From Mycolicibacterium chlorophenolicum (GTDB lineage Bacteria > Actinomycetota > Actinomycetes > Mycobacteriales > Mycobacteriaceae), in contig NZ_JYNL01000019.1 in assembly GCF_001044235.1 (NCBI RefSeq), positions 1,658-65,657 on the forward strand: a stretch of DNA of 64,000 bases, given 5' to 3'. Positions within the stretch are counted from its first letter, which is position 1; each line of letters opens with the position of its first letter. Shown one piece after another: positions 17,244 to 24,999 of this stretch. The notes under the pieces are model-generated. The model was not told the origin of the DNA and did not search any database. It saw only the letters and a list, made by a program, of their open reading frames with translations. The position numbers were made by a program, and so were the translations under genes.

Positions 17244-18242
17244 TCAAACCAGCGCTGAGCGACCATCCTGCCCGCTTGCCGACGGAGCCCTCTGCGCCTG
17301 TAGGTCCCGAGGAAGAGCTGCGGGTCGCGAGGAAGGGAACGCCCGGGCCGAGACGATGACGTTACTGACAACAATTAGTGCCGCTCCTACGTATTCGTGG
17401 AGTTGGAGCGCTTGGCCCAGAAGGACCCAGCCCGCCACTGCTGCCCATACCGGGTTGATGCTGGCGAGTGTGCCGAAGAGACCCGCCGACACTCGGCGCA
17501 ATGCCATGAGGTCGACCGCACACGGTACAACCGAAGACATCAGCGCACAAACAACGCCTAGCAGCACTGCAATCAAGGTCGGCTCGTGCATGTAGAACCA
17601 AATCAAGGCGACGGGCGTCCACGCAATTGCACTGGCGAGGGAGGCCGTCGCAGTACCCTGTATCCCCGAAACACGCTGCCCCAGAATGCGATTGAGGAGT
17701 ATGTAGGCGGCCCAGGCTGCTGCTGCCAGGAGCGCGAGTCCGACTCCGATCACGTCGGTGCTGGGCCCGGGGTTTGTCAGCACAACGACTCCGATTCCGG
17801 CCAGGACAGCACAGAAGATCTCTCCGGCGCGCCGCGACGCCGCGACGGCGACCGCCAGCGGGCCAAGAAATTCCAGTGTCACTGCCAAACCAAGACCGAT
17901 GCGGTCGATCGCCGAGTACAGAGACAGGTTCATCACTATCAACGTGCAGGACAGGCCGAGCACCGGCAACCATTGGTCACGCCGAAGCCGCGACAATCTT
18001 GGACGCGCGATCGACATCAACACCACGGCGGCGACAACTTGTCGGATTGCCACAACTCCCACCGGACCAATGACAGGGAAAGCCATAGCACCGAAGGCGG
18101 CGCCGGTCTGATTGGCGGCAGAACTGGCTACCAGCATCGCCACGCCCGCTTTTCGCGAACCTGCGGGCACTGATGCTGCGTGGCCCTGCCGGCCGGTCAA
18201 CCGACTGGAATCTGAGCAGCTCGCATCTTGGGTCTCGCACAT
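17244..18242 (-). CDS. EamA/DMT-family transporter (RhtA-like exporter)
   Basis: A 332-residue protein with ten hydrophobic segments arranged as two EamA repeats (first around MLVASSAANQTGAAFGAM, second around LGVVCALMSSVVPCAVDL). The motif LEFLGPLAVAVAASRR and the phrase FGTLASINPVWAAVAGWVLLG resemble the RhtA threonine/homoserine exporter branch, so export of an amino acid or metabolite is likely. ATG 18242 is preferred to 18299 because the longer form would run over the palindromic operator at 18279-18291. It is divergent from the LysR gene beginning at 18311, which is the obvious regulator. Confidence 0.85.
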   Translation of the reverse strand: MCETQDASCSDSSRLTGRQGHAASVPAGSRKAGVAMLVASSAANQTGAAFGAMAFPVIGPVGVVAIRQVVAAVVLMSIARPRLSRLRRDQWLPVLGLSCTLIVMNLSLYSAIDRIGLGLAVTLEFLGPLAVAVAASRRAGEIFCAVLAGIGVVVLTNPGPSTDVIGVGLALLAAAAWAAYILLNRILGQRVSGIQGTATASLASAIAWTPVALIWFYMHEPTLIAVLLGVVCALMSSVVPCAVDLMALRRVSAGLFGTLASINPVWAAVAGWVLLGQALQLHEYVGAALIVVSNVIVSARAFPSSRPAALPRDLQAQRAPSASGQDGRSALV

Positions 18243-18278
18243 GCGGCCACTGTAGGCAGGAGGAACGCAAATGCCTAT

Positions 18279-18291
18279 TGCAAGTTTTGCA
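18279..18291. promoter_or_regulatory. LysR-type operator (T-N11-A)
   Basis: TGCAA, spacer GTT, TTGCA: a perfect 13-bp inverted repeat with the T-N11-A signature of LysR-family binding boxes. It sits between the divergent exporter and LysR genes, about 20 bases upstream of the LysR start and 37 from the exporter start, where an autoregulatory and activating site is expected. Confidence 0.55.
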
Positions 18292-18310
18292 GCTGCCATA
18301 CGATTTGGTT

Positions 18311-19165
18311 ATGCATTGGACTCTTCGCGAACTGGCGGTTTTCGCCGCCGCAGCCGATCAGGGTTCGTTCTCAGAGGCAGCCGCAGAACTACACGTCTCA
18401 CAAGCCGCGGTCTCACGGACGATCGGGGGCTTGGAGAAGAGCATCGGCGGAAAGCTGCTGAGACGAGTCCCACGTGGTTGTGAGTTGACCCCTACTGGAC
18501 AGCAGATCTTGCCTCAGGCGCGCCGGGTCCTCGCAGAGGCACAACGATTCACCGACTTCGTCGTCTCCCGACGCAGCGTGCTGCGCCTCGGTTACGCATG
18601 GGCGGCAGTCGGCCGTCACACTACACAGCTACAGCGACAGTGGGCCGTAAGTCACCCTGCGTTGGAATTGAAACTCATACGGCACAATTCGCCCACCGGC
18701 GGTCTGGCTGAAGGTCTCTGCGACGTGGCGATTGTGCGCATCCCCCTCGAGGATCCGCGACTGGAGTCGGTAATAGTGGGACTAGAACGCCGGTTCGTCG
18801 CTTTCGCCACCGACGACCCTCAGTGGTCCCGCCGACGTCAGCTGAGCATGAGCGAGATCGCCGAGCGCACCGTGCTCATCGACCCACGCGCCGGGACAAC
18901 GACAAGCGGTCTGTGGGCCGGCACCGAACGTCATCCCACTTTTATCGAATCATCTGAAGTCGATGGCTGGCTCGATGCGGTAGCAGCGGGCGGCGCAGTA
19001 GGAACCACGGCCGAAGCCACCGTGCATCACCACCCCCGACCAGGGGTGACCTACCGACCAATCAAGGACGGTCCCCGCATTCCGGTCAGGCTCGTCTGGT
19101 GGAGTGACGACGTTCCCCAGGGCCTGAGCGATTTGATCGGGGCGATTACTCGGCTCTACTCGTGA
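18311..19165 (+). CDS. LysR-family transcriptional regulator
   Basis: A 284-residue regulator. Residues 1-60 hold the winged HTH (LRELAVFAAAADQGSFSEAA, then HVSQAAVSRTIGGLEKSIG), and the remainder is the substrate-binding-like effector domain, somewhat short compared with the usual 290-310. ATG 18311 gives the canonical start MHWTLRELAVF; upstream in-frame residues (to 18173) are not conserved in character. It is divergent from the EamA exporter at 17244-18242, with a palindromic T-N11-A box in between, so it very probably controls that exporter in response to the exported solute. Confidence 0.88.
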   Translation: MHWTLRELAVFAAAADQGSFSEAAAELHVSQAAVSRTIGGLEKSIGGKLLRRVPRGCELTPTGQQILPQARRVLAEAQRFTDFVVSRRSVLRLGYAWAAVGRHTTQLQRQWAVSHPALELKLIRHNSPTGGLAEGLCDVAIVRIPLEDPRLESVIVGLERRFVAFATDDPQWSRRRQLSMSEIAERTVLIDPRAGTTTSGLWAGTERHPTFIESSEVDGWLDAVAAGGAVGTTAEATVHHHPRPGVTYRPIKDGPRIPVRLVWWSDDVPQGLSDLIGAITRLYS

Positions 19166-19249
19166 CCCGACAACTGGTCAAATGGTCTGTCTCGCAAAGC
19201 CCCGGCATCGCTATCAACTAATTCAAGCTGAGCGCCCGGATCGATCGCC

Positions 19250-19627
19250 GTAGCACGATTGCTCTGTAATCGACGCGAGGAGCTGACTTAGCTGCGCGCG
19301 GGCGGCCAACCCGGCTTCGATTGATACCGCTTCGAACGCGCACCTACCACGGTCGCCGTTACCGCCGACCTGCACACCGTGCGAATCCATTGCGACACGG
19401 CCCTTGTCGGTGCGCATCAGCGTTGTTGGGCATCGCATCAAACGATCAGCGATGCCACCCACGTCACCGCTGCGGCACGGCTACGCACCCAAAGCTGGCC
19501 GGCCGCCGCGACCCCGCCCAGTGATGCCTGAGTGGACTATCGGGATCTGGCTGACTACGACCGCATCCTCGGTCTCGACGGCGAGGTCGCCTCGTGACGA
19601 CCAAACGTCGGTGCGGAGTTGGCGTTT
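19250..19627 (+). pseudogene. Remnant of IS21-type istA (3' end)
   Basis: Short scrambled frames precede the istB remnant. The last one reads VDYRDLADYDRILGLDGEVAS and ends in TGA directly before the istB start, which is the position and character of an IstA C-terminus; the phrase THVTAAARLRT just upstream lies in another frame. No catalytic DDE part survives. The left boundary is uncertain. Confidence 0.5.
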
Positions 19628-20045
19628 GTGACCCGTGCCCTCAAAGCGCCCTCCTTGGCTGACGCGATTCCCAGATTGGCCGAGCGGGCCCGCGCTGAGA
19701 CCTGGACCCACGAGGACTTCCTGGCGGCGTGTCTGCAACGCGAGGTCGCCGCACGAGAGGCTCACGGCGGTGAAGGCCGTATCCGGGCAGCACGCTTCCC
19801 GGCACGAAAAGCATTAGAAGAGAGTTCGACTTCGACTATCAACGCTCGCTCAAACGCGAGCAGATCGCTCACCTGGGCACGTTGGACTTCATCGCCGCTA
19901 AACAGAACGTCATCTTCCTCGGCCACCCGGCACAGGCAAGACGCACCTATCCATCGGGTTGGGTATCCGCGCCTGCCAGGCCGGTCATCGCGTCGCGTTC
20001 GCCCTCAACGATGCAAGGGGTGCCAACACAGCTCGGAGGCTTCTG
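19628..20045 (+). pseudogene. IS21-family istB ATP-binding gene, frameshifted
   Basis: Starts with VTRALKAPSLADAIPRLAER, a clear IstB N-terminus, and is in frame to about 19820 (ARKALEE). The continuation FDFDYQRSLKREQIAHLGTL then appears in a second frame, and past 19922 in a third, where the Walker A segment PPGTGKTHLSIGLG and GHRVAFALNDARG are found. Two frameshifts and loss of the C-terminal half make it inactive. With the istA tail it marks a decayed IS21-family element that abuts the PucR regulator, whose 3' end overlaps it on the other strand. Confidence 0.8.
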
Positions 20046-21668
20046 TGCATGCTTTGGACCGGGAAAGCAACCGCCATCGGTAGTACCTTCAGGCTGCATC
20101 CAGTTCGATAGACGTGGGGCCGTAGTCGAGGACCAGCGAGAATCGACAAACGATGCCCCTGCTCGGCTCCTGATAGCAAGCAGTTCCCTGGCCCTGATCG
20201 CCAGCCACAGTTGAGTGCGCGTGTCGGCGGACTGCACGTCGTCAGCCAACAGTTCCGTGATGCGCTGCATGCGGTTGCGCATGGTGTGGCGGTGGATGCC
20301 CAGACCCGTTGCGGCAGCCTCTATCTGCCCGTTATGGGTTAGGAATGCCACGAGGGCGGCGAGCAACTCCTCACCCTGCTCAACCAGCGGTTCCAAAGGT
20401 CCCGCGAGCACACGGAGTTCAGCGTTACCGCGACCGCCGAGGAGCACACCGAAGACATCGAGCTGACCGAACTCGGTGAACCTGCTGCCCTTCTCGGCGA
20501 GCGATGCGATGCGCGCCTGCTCGACGCCCTTATCGATCTCGGCAATGCGGATCGGCTCGCTGGCTCCGCCGCGAATCGCTTCGCCCGATTCGTTGGCGAG
20601 CCCGGTAAGCACATCGGGGATGCGCCGCCCACACGCAGCAGGGATCACGATCACCATCTCGTCGCTCACCGTCGTCATCAGGTAGGGGCCTGCGCTTGCC
20701 AATAGACGGTCCAGGACTTGTTCCGCGGCCAACGTGGGGCCTGCGCCGGTGAGCACAACGACGACCACCTCATCACGGGGGTCGAAACCGAAGTAGCGCA
20801 ACATCCCGACGTCGACATTACCGGTGCCGCAGACCATTTCGCGGGTCACCGCCCGGCGCAGGCGTTGCTCGGCATCGACAACCCGTGCCGGCTTTTCCAT
20901 TGCGATCGATATCAATGACACCGCATGCGAGACCAGCAGGCGGTGGGCGTTATACATGGGATGAGCGGTCCGCACCGCAAGATGGCCACGAACCGGTAGG
21001 GCCGTACGCAGTTTCTGGACGGTGACAAAGCCGTCACCGTCCGCGGTGACGTAGCCGGCCTGCCGGTTCGACGCCGCTTTGCGCACCGCCTCGGACAGAA
21101 CGGCGGTCAGGCGTTCCTGCCCGCCACCAGCTGCGGCCAATATCGTCCCATCAGTGTCGGCGACGATGACCTCGGCGGACAAGCTATCGGCGAGCGCACT
21201 CACCGCACCGGGAATGCCGCCCCGTAGCGTAGCCCTGGCGAGGAATTCCTGTTCGTCGACGACGCGTTGCACCGAGCGCAGTTCGTCGGCTTTGAGCGCA
21301 TCGATCACCACCCTCGCTATCGCGATGAAAGGTGTCGACCGGGGCACCTCGAGGACCGGCATGCCCAACGCGTCGCCTGCGGCGAGCACACCTGCAGGCA
21401 CTTCTCTCAACGTGGTGCCGGTGTCGACGGCAAGGGCCGCCGCATCAGCCGTTACCAGGCGCGCGACATAGTCCAGCTGTGCCGCGTCGTCCGTACCGAT
21501 GTTGATGCCCGTTGTCATCACCAGCTCGCCCCCGGCCAGATATGGCGTGGGGTCGGACAGCTCAATCGCATGCGCCCAGTCGATCTCGCGATCCGCGGCC
21601 TCGGCGCCTGCGACCAAAGCCAAACCGAGGTTCTTGACCTGGGTCAGGCTCCGCGCAGTGATCGCCAT
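19947..21668 (-). CDS. PucR-family transcriptional regulator with altered C-terminus
   Basis: A 573-residue regulator. The N-terminal PucR domain (SLTQVKNLGLALVAGAEAADREIDW) is followed by a central GGDEF-like/CdaR region and the C-terminal HTH_30 motif (LVAFLTHNGQIEAAATGLGIHRHTMRNRM, residues about 450-480). After LWLAIRARELLAIR the frame continues about 65 residues of unrelated Ser/Pro-rich text running into the IS remnants, so the original stop was probably lost. The HTH itself is intact and the protein may still work. ATG 21668 gives the natural start MAITARSL. PucR proteins control purine, proline or amine catabolism; the neighbouring amine operon is a plausible target. Confidence 0.82.
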   Translation of the reverse strand: MAITARSLTQVKNLGLALVAGAEAADREIDWAHAIELSDPTPYLAGGELVMTTGINIGTDDAAQLDYVARLVTADAAALAVDTGTTLREVPAGVLAAGDALGMPVLEVPRSTPFIAIARVVIDALKADELRSVQRVVDEQEFLARATLRGGIPGAVSALADSLSAEVIVADTDGTILAAAGGGQERLTAVLSEAVRKAASNRQAGYVTADGDGFVTVQKLRTALPVRGHLAVRTAHPMYNAHRLLVSHAVSLISIAMEKPARVVDAEQRLRRAVTREMVCGTGNVDVGMLRYFGFDPRDEVVVVVLTGAGPTLAAEQVLDRLLASAGPYLMTTVSDEMVIVIPAACGRRIPDVLTGLANESGEAIRGGASEPIRIAEIDKGVEQARIASLAEKGSRFTEFGQLDVFGVLLGGRGNAELRVLAGPLEPLVEQGEELLAALVAFLTHNGQIEAAATGLGIHRHTMRNRMQRITELLADDVQSADTRTQLWLAIRARELLAIRSRAGASFVDSRWSSTTAPRLSNWMQPEGTTDGGCFPGPKHAQKPPSCVGTPCIVEGERDAMTGLAGADTQPDG

Positions 21669-21711
21669 GGTGCTATGTTGCCAGCTGCCCGACGCTCCCC
21701 GTGCGGCATTC

Positions 21712-22032
21712 TTAAGCCGCCGCAACGAAATGCGCCGAACAAGCCCAACCGATCGACCTCCGGGCCGTCGGAGTCCTCGGGATGCCATAGACGCCGGGGT
21801 ACAACCAGTCGGGGTCCTCAGCGCCTTCCGTGAGACCATATTGATAGCCGGCGCCGATTTCGACCGGCGTGGTTAGCACGAAACGAATCAACCTTTTGAT
21901 GAGCGCCGCTTCCTCCCCATCGGCATCGGGATAGTTGGGTGACATAAGGACGCACGCGTGAGCGCGCGGTCGCTCGTGCATCGGCGAATCGGGGGTGACA
22001 TCGGCCAGGTACGCCCGGTTGCCGACTGTCAT
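21712..22032 (-). CDS. Unknown protein, last gene of the ligase/hydrolase operon
   Basis: A 106-residue protein whose ATG overlaps the stop of the PuuD gene (ATGA), so it is translationally coupled and real. I recognise no family. The middle is a well-formed amphipathic region (EEAALIKRLIRFVLTTPVEIG) followed by aromatic, Gly-rich text (GYQYGLTEGAEDPDWLYPGVYGI); the last 20 residues are Arg/Ala-rich and may be read-through. It has no signal peptide or membrane segment. Position suggests a role in gamma-glutamyl-amine processing. The C-terminus lies close to the PucR start. Confidence 0.6.
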   Translation of the reverse strand: MTVGNRAYLADVTPDSPMHERPRAHACVLMSPNYPDADGEEAALIKRLIRFVLTTPVEIGAGYQYGLTEGAEDPDWLYPGVYGIPRTPTARRSIGWACSAHFVAAA

Positions 22033-22742
22033 TGGGAGTCCCTTCTTTTACGTGCGCGGTCGACCAGATCGCCGAAGAGTGCGGCGTCGGTATCCGATGT
22101 CGCGTGGCGGTCCTCTGGATGCCATTGAACGGCGACGATGTCGGCGCGTCGGTGCTCGACCGCCTCCACCACGCCGTCGGCGGCCACCGCAGTGACCGTC
22201 AAGTCTCCACCCAATCGATCAATGGCCTGATGGTGATACGACGACACATCGATGGTCTCGGTGCCGACGATGGCATGCAGTCGTGAGCCCACGGTGACAT
22301 CGACATGATGAACCGCATTGTGATGCAACGTGTTTGTCTCATCGATGTGCTGCATCAGCGACCCACCCAACGCGACGTTGAGGACCTGCATACCCCGGCA
22401 GATCGCCAGCGTCGGAAGTTCGAGGTCAATCACCGCGTGGGTGACGCCCAGATCAAAATCGTCCTGGAAGGCCACCGTGTCCGTGGTCTGCGAGGCCGCG
22501 GCCGCGCCGTAGCGGCTGGGTTCGACGTCGGCACCGCCCGGCAACAGCACCCCATCGAAACTCGACAGGCGTTGCCGCAGTTCGGCAAGGGGATCATCGG
22601 CTGGGCCGTGCAGGACGACCGGCTCACCTCCCGCCGCCCATACCGCCTCGCCGATGGCTTCGGCGGCGAGGGTGGCCGAGAAGCGCAGGATGGGCACCTG
22701 CGCGGCCCGCCGCCCGATCACCGCGACGAGGGGACGGCTCAC
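22029..22742 (-). CDS. Gamma-glutamyl-gamma-aminobutyrate hydrolase family (PuuD-like, peptidase C26)
   Basis: A 237-residue class I glutamine-amidotransferase-fold hydrolase. Nucleophile Cys115 is in LAICRGMQVLN; the His-Glu pair is His208/Glu210 in VAVQWHPED; LLPGGADVEPSRYG forms the oxyanion region. Family members cleave gamma-glutamyl amides to release glutamate and an amine or amino acid. Its GTG overlaps the TGA of the binding-protein gene (GTGA), and its own stop overlaps the next ATG, so it is coupled on both sides. In context it should reverse the action of the ligase at 23449-24834 once the amine part has been oxidised. Two paralogues lie at 33599-34332 (broken) and 38412-39224 (intact, divergent). 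Confidence 0.9.
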   Translation of the reverse strand: MSRPLVAVIGRRAAQVPILRFSATLAAEAIGEAVWAAGGEPVVLHGPADDPLAELRQRLSSFDGVLLPGGADVEPSRYGAAAASQTTDTVAFQDDFDLGVTHAVIDLELPTLAICRGMQVLNVALGGSLMQHIDETNTLHHNAVHHVDVTVGSRLHAIVGTETIDVSSYHHQAIDRLGGDLTVTAVAADGVVEAVEHRRADIVAVQWHPEDRHATSDTDAALFGDLVDRARKRRDSQ

Positions 22743-23452
22743 ACCGGGACCTCGTCAAACGGGTAGCCCAAGGTCGGCAACCACCTCTTCCACACCTCAC
22801 GCAGACGTCCAGAATCGATGAGCCGCCCTAGCGCACCATCGATTTCGGCGAGGACCTGCGGTCGGTCCTTTGCGACGCCGATCCCCCACTTGTTACCGGT
22901 CTGCACCGTGAATACGAGCCCGTAGTCGGGATGGGTGGCACCAAGCGGAACGAATAAGACGTCGTCATCGACCACCGCGTCGACATCTCCTTTCAACAGC
23001 GCCGCCAGCATGTCGGCGTAGACATCGTCGGATCCTGCGCCGAACGCCACCGGGATTGCGCCGGTGAAGGTTTCGGCGAGCGCCATGTTGGTGCTGTTCT
23101 CGATCGCTGCGACCCTGCGGCCAACTAGATCCTCGGTGCCTTGTATTGCGGACCCGCGGCGGACCAGAACGCCCTCGTGGAAGACGGCGTAGGGCCGCGT
23201 GAAGTTGATTTGCGCTGACCGTTCCGCGGTGATGCCCTGGCCGCACAGCACTGCGTCGACATCGCCACGCTGCACAGCCGGGATCATCTCGACCCACGGC
23301 AACCTGACCCACTCAACCGGCCCCCGTAGTTCGGCGCCAAGCGCCTCGGCGACGCCTGGCTCATAGCCCTCTCTGCCGCGCTCGGTCGTCCAGAGCGAAA
23401 ATAGCGGTGGCGCTTCGGCATCCAAGCATGCCAGACGCAGCGGTGCGCTCAC
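22739..23452 (-). CDS. Solute-binding-protein family 3 fold, no signal peptide
   Basis: A 237-residue protein of the family 3 extracellular binding-protein fold. It begins VSAPLRLACLDAEAPPLFS, continues with GYEPGVAEALGAELRGPVEWV and GDVDAVLCGQGITAERSAQINF, and keeps the hinge segment LVGRRVAAIENSTNMALAE. Start GTG 23452 overlaps the ligase stop (GTGA). With this start there is no signal peptide and no lipobox, and no permease or ATPase gene accompanies it. The product should therefore stay in the cytosol, coupled between a ligase and a hydrolase. It may be an enzyme built on this fold (as in cyclohexadienyl/arogenate dehydratases) or a ligand carrier. A near-identical arrangement recurs at 34329-35048. 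Confidence 0.85.
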   Translation of the reverse strand: MSAPLRLACLDAEAPPLFSLWTTERGREGYEPGVAEALGAELRGPVEWVRLPWVEMIPAVQRGDVDAVLCGQGITAERSAQINFTRPYAVFHEGVLVRRGSAIQGTEDLVGRRVAAIENSTNMALAETFTGAIPVAFGAGSDDVYADMLAALLKGDVDAVVDDDVLFVPLGATHPDYGLVFTVQTGNKWGIGVAKDRPQVLAEIDGALGRLIDSGRLREVWKRWLPTLGYPFDEVPV

Positions 23453-24834
23453 GGTGTGTCGTGCCAGTACATGTCGCGCTCCCAATCGGTAACGTATCCA
23501 CAGAATCGGGCCCATTCGTCGGCGGCGAAATCGACCAGCAATGCCGACAGCTTCGGTCCGAACGCCTCGGTGAGCACGGTGTCGGTCCGGAAGGCGCCGA
23601 TGGCTTCCCCGAGGGTCAGCGGCAACGCAGCGAACCGGTCGTCCTGGGGTGTGTCATAGGACGAACCCTGCGTGGGCTGGCCGGGGTCGGTGGCGTTCTT
23701 TATGCCGTCCTCACACGCCGCGAGGATCACTGCATGAGAAAGATAGGGGTTGACGCTGGCGTCGGGCAGCTTGTATTCGAGACGGCCATTCGCGGACAGC
23801 CGGACGGTGCATGTCTTGTTGTCCAGGCCCCAGTCGATCCGCGATGGTGCGAATTGACCTGCGTCCCAATAGCGTTTGTAGGAGTTCACCGTCGAGCCGT
23901 TGACCAGCATGGCGCCAGCCGAGTGATTCAGCAACCCGCCGAGGGCGTGCTTGCCGATCTCGGTCAGATGCAGTTGCGCGACACCGGGATCAGCCAGCAC
24001 GTTGACGTCGTCGCGCCACAGGCTGAAGTTGTGGTGGCATCCGTTGCCCATCATTCCCGTTGCGGGCTTCGGCATGAAACTCGCCTCGATGCCGAGTTCG
24101 CGGGCGACTTGCTTGCAAATCTGCCGGTAGGTAATGAGCCGGTCGGCGGTGAGATCGGCCCGGTCGAACATGAAGTTCAGTTCGACCTGAAACTCGTCCT
24201 CGTAGTCGCCTTCAATCATGTCGAGACCCAGCGCCTGCGCGTAGGCCACCACCTTCTTGACGATCGGGCGGTTCCGCTCGAGGTGCTCGATGTGGTAGGC
24301 CGGACTGGAGCCGGGCCGGAAGTGCGCCTCCAGACCCTCACCCTGCCAGGTCATTTCGGGTTCACACCCGGTCCGCAGCTCGAGGCCCGTCCGATCGGTG
24401 AAACCAGCGTGCATGCGCCGGAGTAGCCCCCGCGTGTCACAAGCGAATTCGGCGCCGCCGAATTCGGGTAGGTGGTCGGCCTCGTATAGCCGGCAGAACA
24501 CCCGCGCGAAGCTGGTGTCCCACGGCAGGACAGCGAAGGTCTCGAGATCGGGTACTGCGGTGTACTCAGGTGCGTGGACTCCCCCCGCGAGCAGCACGCC
24601 CTCGCGGGTGCCCTGCAGGTTCGCGATAGCAGTCTGGTGCTGCTGTACGCCCTTGATGGCGAGACGCTCGAAATGTCGGGCGGGTGCCACCTTGCCGAGG
24701 ACGCGGCCGGTGATGGTGATCGCTTGGAAATAAACGAATTCCACGCCGCGGTCGGCGATGGTCGACAGTGCCGCGGCCAGGCCGGGACTCGTGGCGTTCG
24801 CCTGGCGATGGACGTCGAGTGGTGTTGTGGTCAT
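23449..24834 (-). CDS. Glutamine synthetase-like gamma-glutamyl-amine ligase
   Basis: A 461-residue member of the glutamine synthetase superfamily, close in size to the PuuA/gamma-glutamylmethylamide type. Metal-binding acidic residues occur in TGCEPEM (Glu158, Glu160) and EDEFQVELN (Glu212-Glu218); the ATP/glutamate loop is GNGCHHNFSLW (residues 263-273). The C-terminal LEYKLPDASVNPYLSHA replaces the usual R-I-E-x-R motif of ammonia-using enzymes. Expected reaction: ATP-dependent joining of glutamate to an amine. ATG 24834 has a GAGGTGA site. It is translationally coupled to the binding-fold protein and lies just beyond the P450 electron-transfer genes, fitting descriptions of mycobacterial cyclic-amine degradation loci that carry a GS-like gene. 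Confidence 0.87.
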   Translation of the reverse strand: MTTTPLDVHRQANATSPGLAAALSTIADRGVEFVYFQAITITGRVLGKVAPARHFERLAIKGVQQHQTAIANLQGTREGVLLAGGVHAPEYTAVPDLETFAVLPWDTSFARVFCRLYEADHLPEFGGAEFACDTRGLLRRMHAGFTDRTGLELRTGCEPEMTWQGEGLEAHFRPGSSPAYHIEHLERNRPIVKKVVAYAQALGLDMIEGDYEDEFQVELNFMFDRADLTADRLITYRQICKQVARELGIEASFMPKPATGMMGNGCHHNFSLWRDDVNVLADPGVAQLHLTEIGKHALGGLLNHSAGAMLVNGSTVNSYKRYWDAGQFAPSRIDWGLDNKTCTVRLSANGRLEYKLPDASVNPYLSHAVILAACEDGIKNATDPGQPTQGSSYDTPQDDRFAALPLTLGEAIGAFRTDTVLTEAFGPKLSALLVDFAADEWARFCGYVTDWERDMYWHDTP

Positions 24835-24870
24835 CGGATCACCTCGTTGTTGTTTTGGGCTGAAGTTGTC

Positions 24871-24999
24871 ATGCGGGCAGCTGGACGGCGGTGAAAACAT
24901 CGCGGAGTTTCGCGGAGTCGTGCGGGGCTGAGGTTATGCGGGCAGCTGGACGGCGGTGAAGGCATCGCGGAGTTCGCGGAGTCGTGCGGGGCTGAGGTT
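24871..24999. repeat. Tandem duplication of the reductase 3' end
   Basis: Two adjacent copies of a 64-65-bp unit starting ATGCGGGCAGCTGGACGGCG: 24871-24935 and 24936-24999. They differ by three changes (AA/GG, one extra T in the left copy). The right copy encodes the last residues of the ferredoxin reductase plus its stop; the left copy repeats that coding tail in the gap before the ligase gene. Confidence 0.9.

Noticed and set aside
23407..24426. 339-codon open frame opposite the GS-like ligase
   Set aside because: Antisense shadow of a gene with clear family motifs; no ribosome site or recognisable domain.
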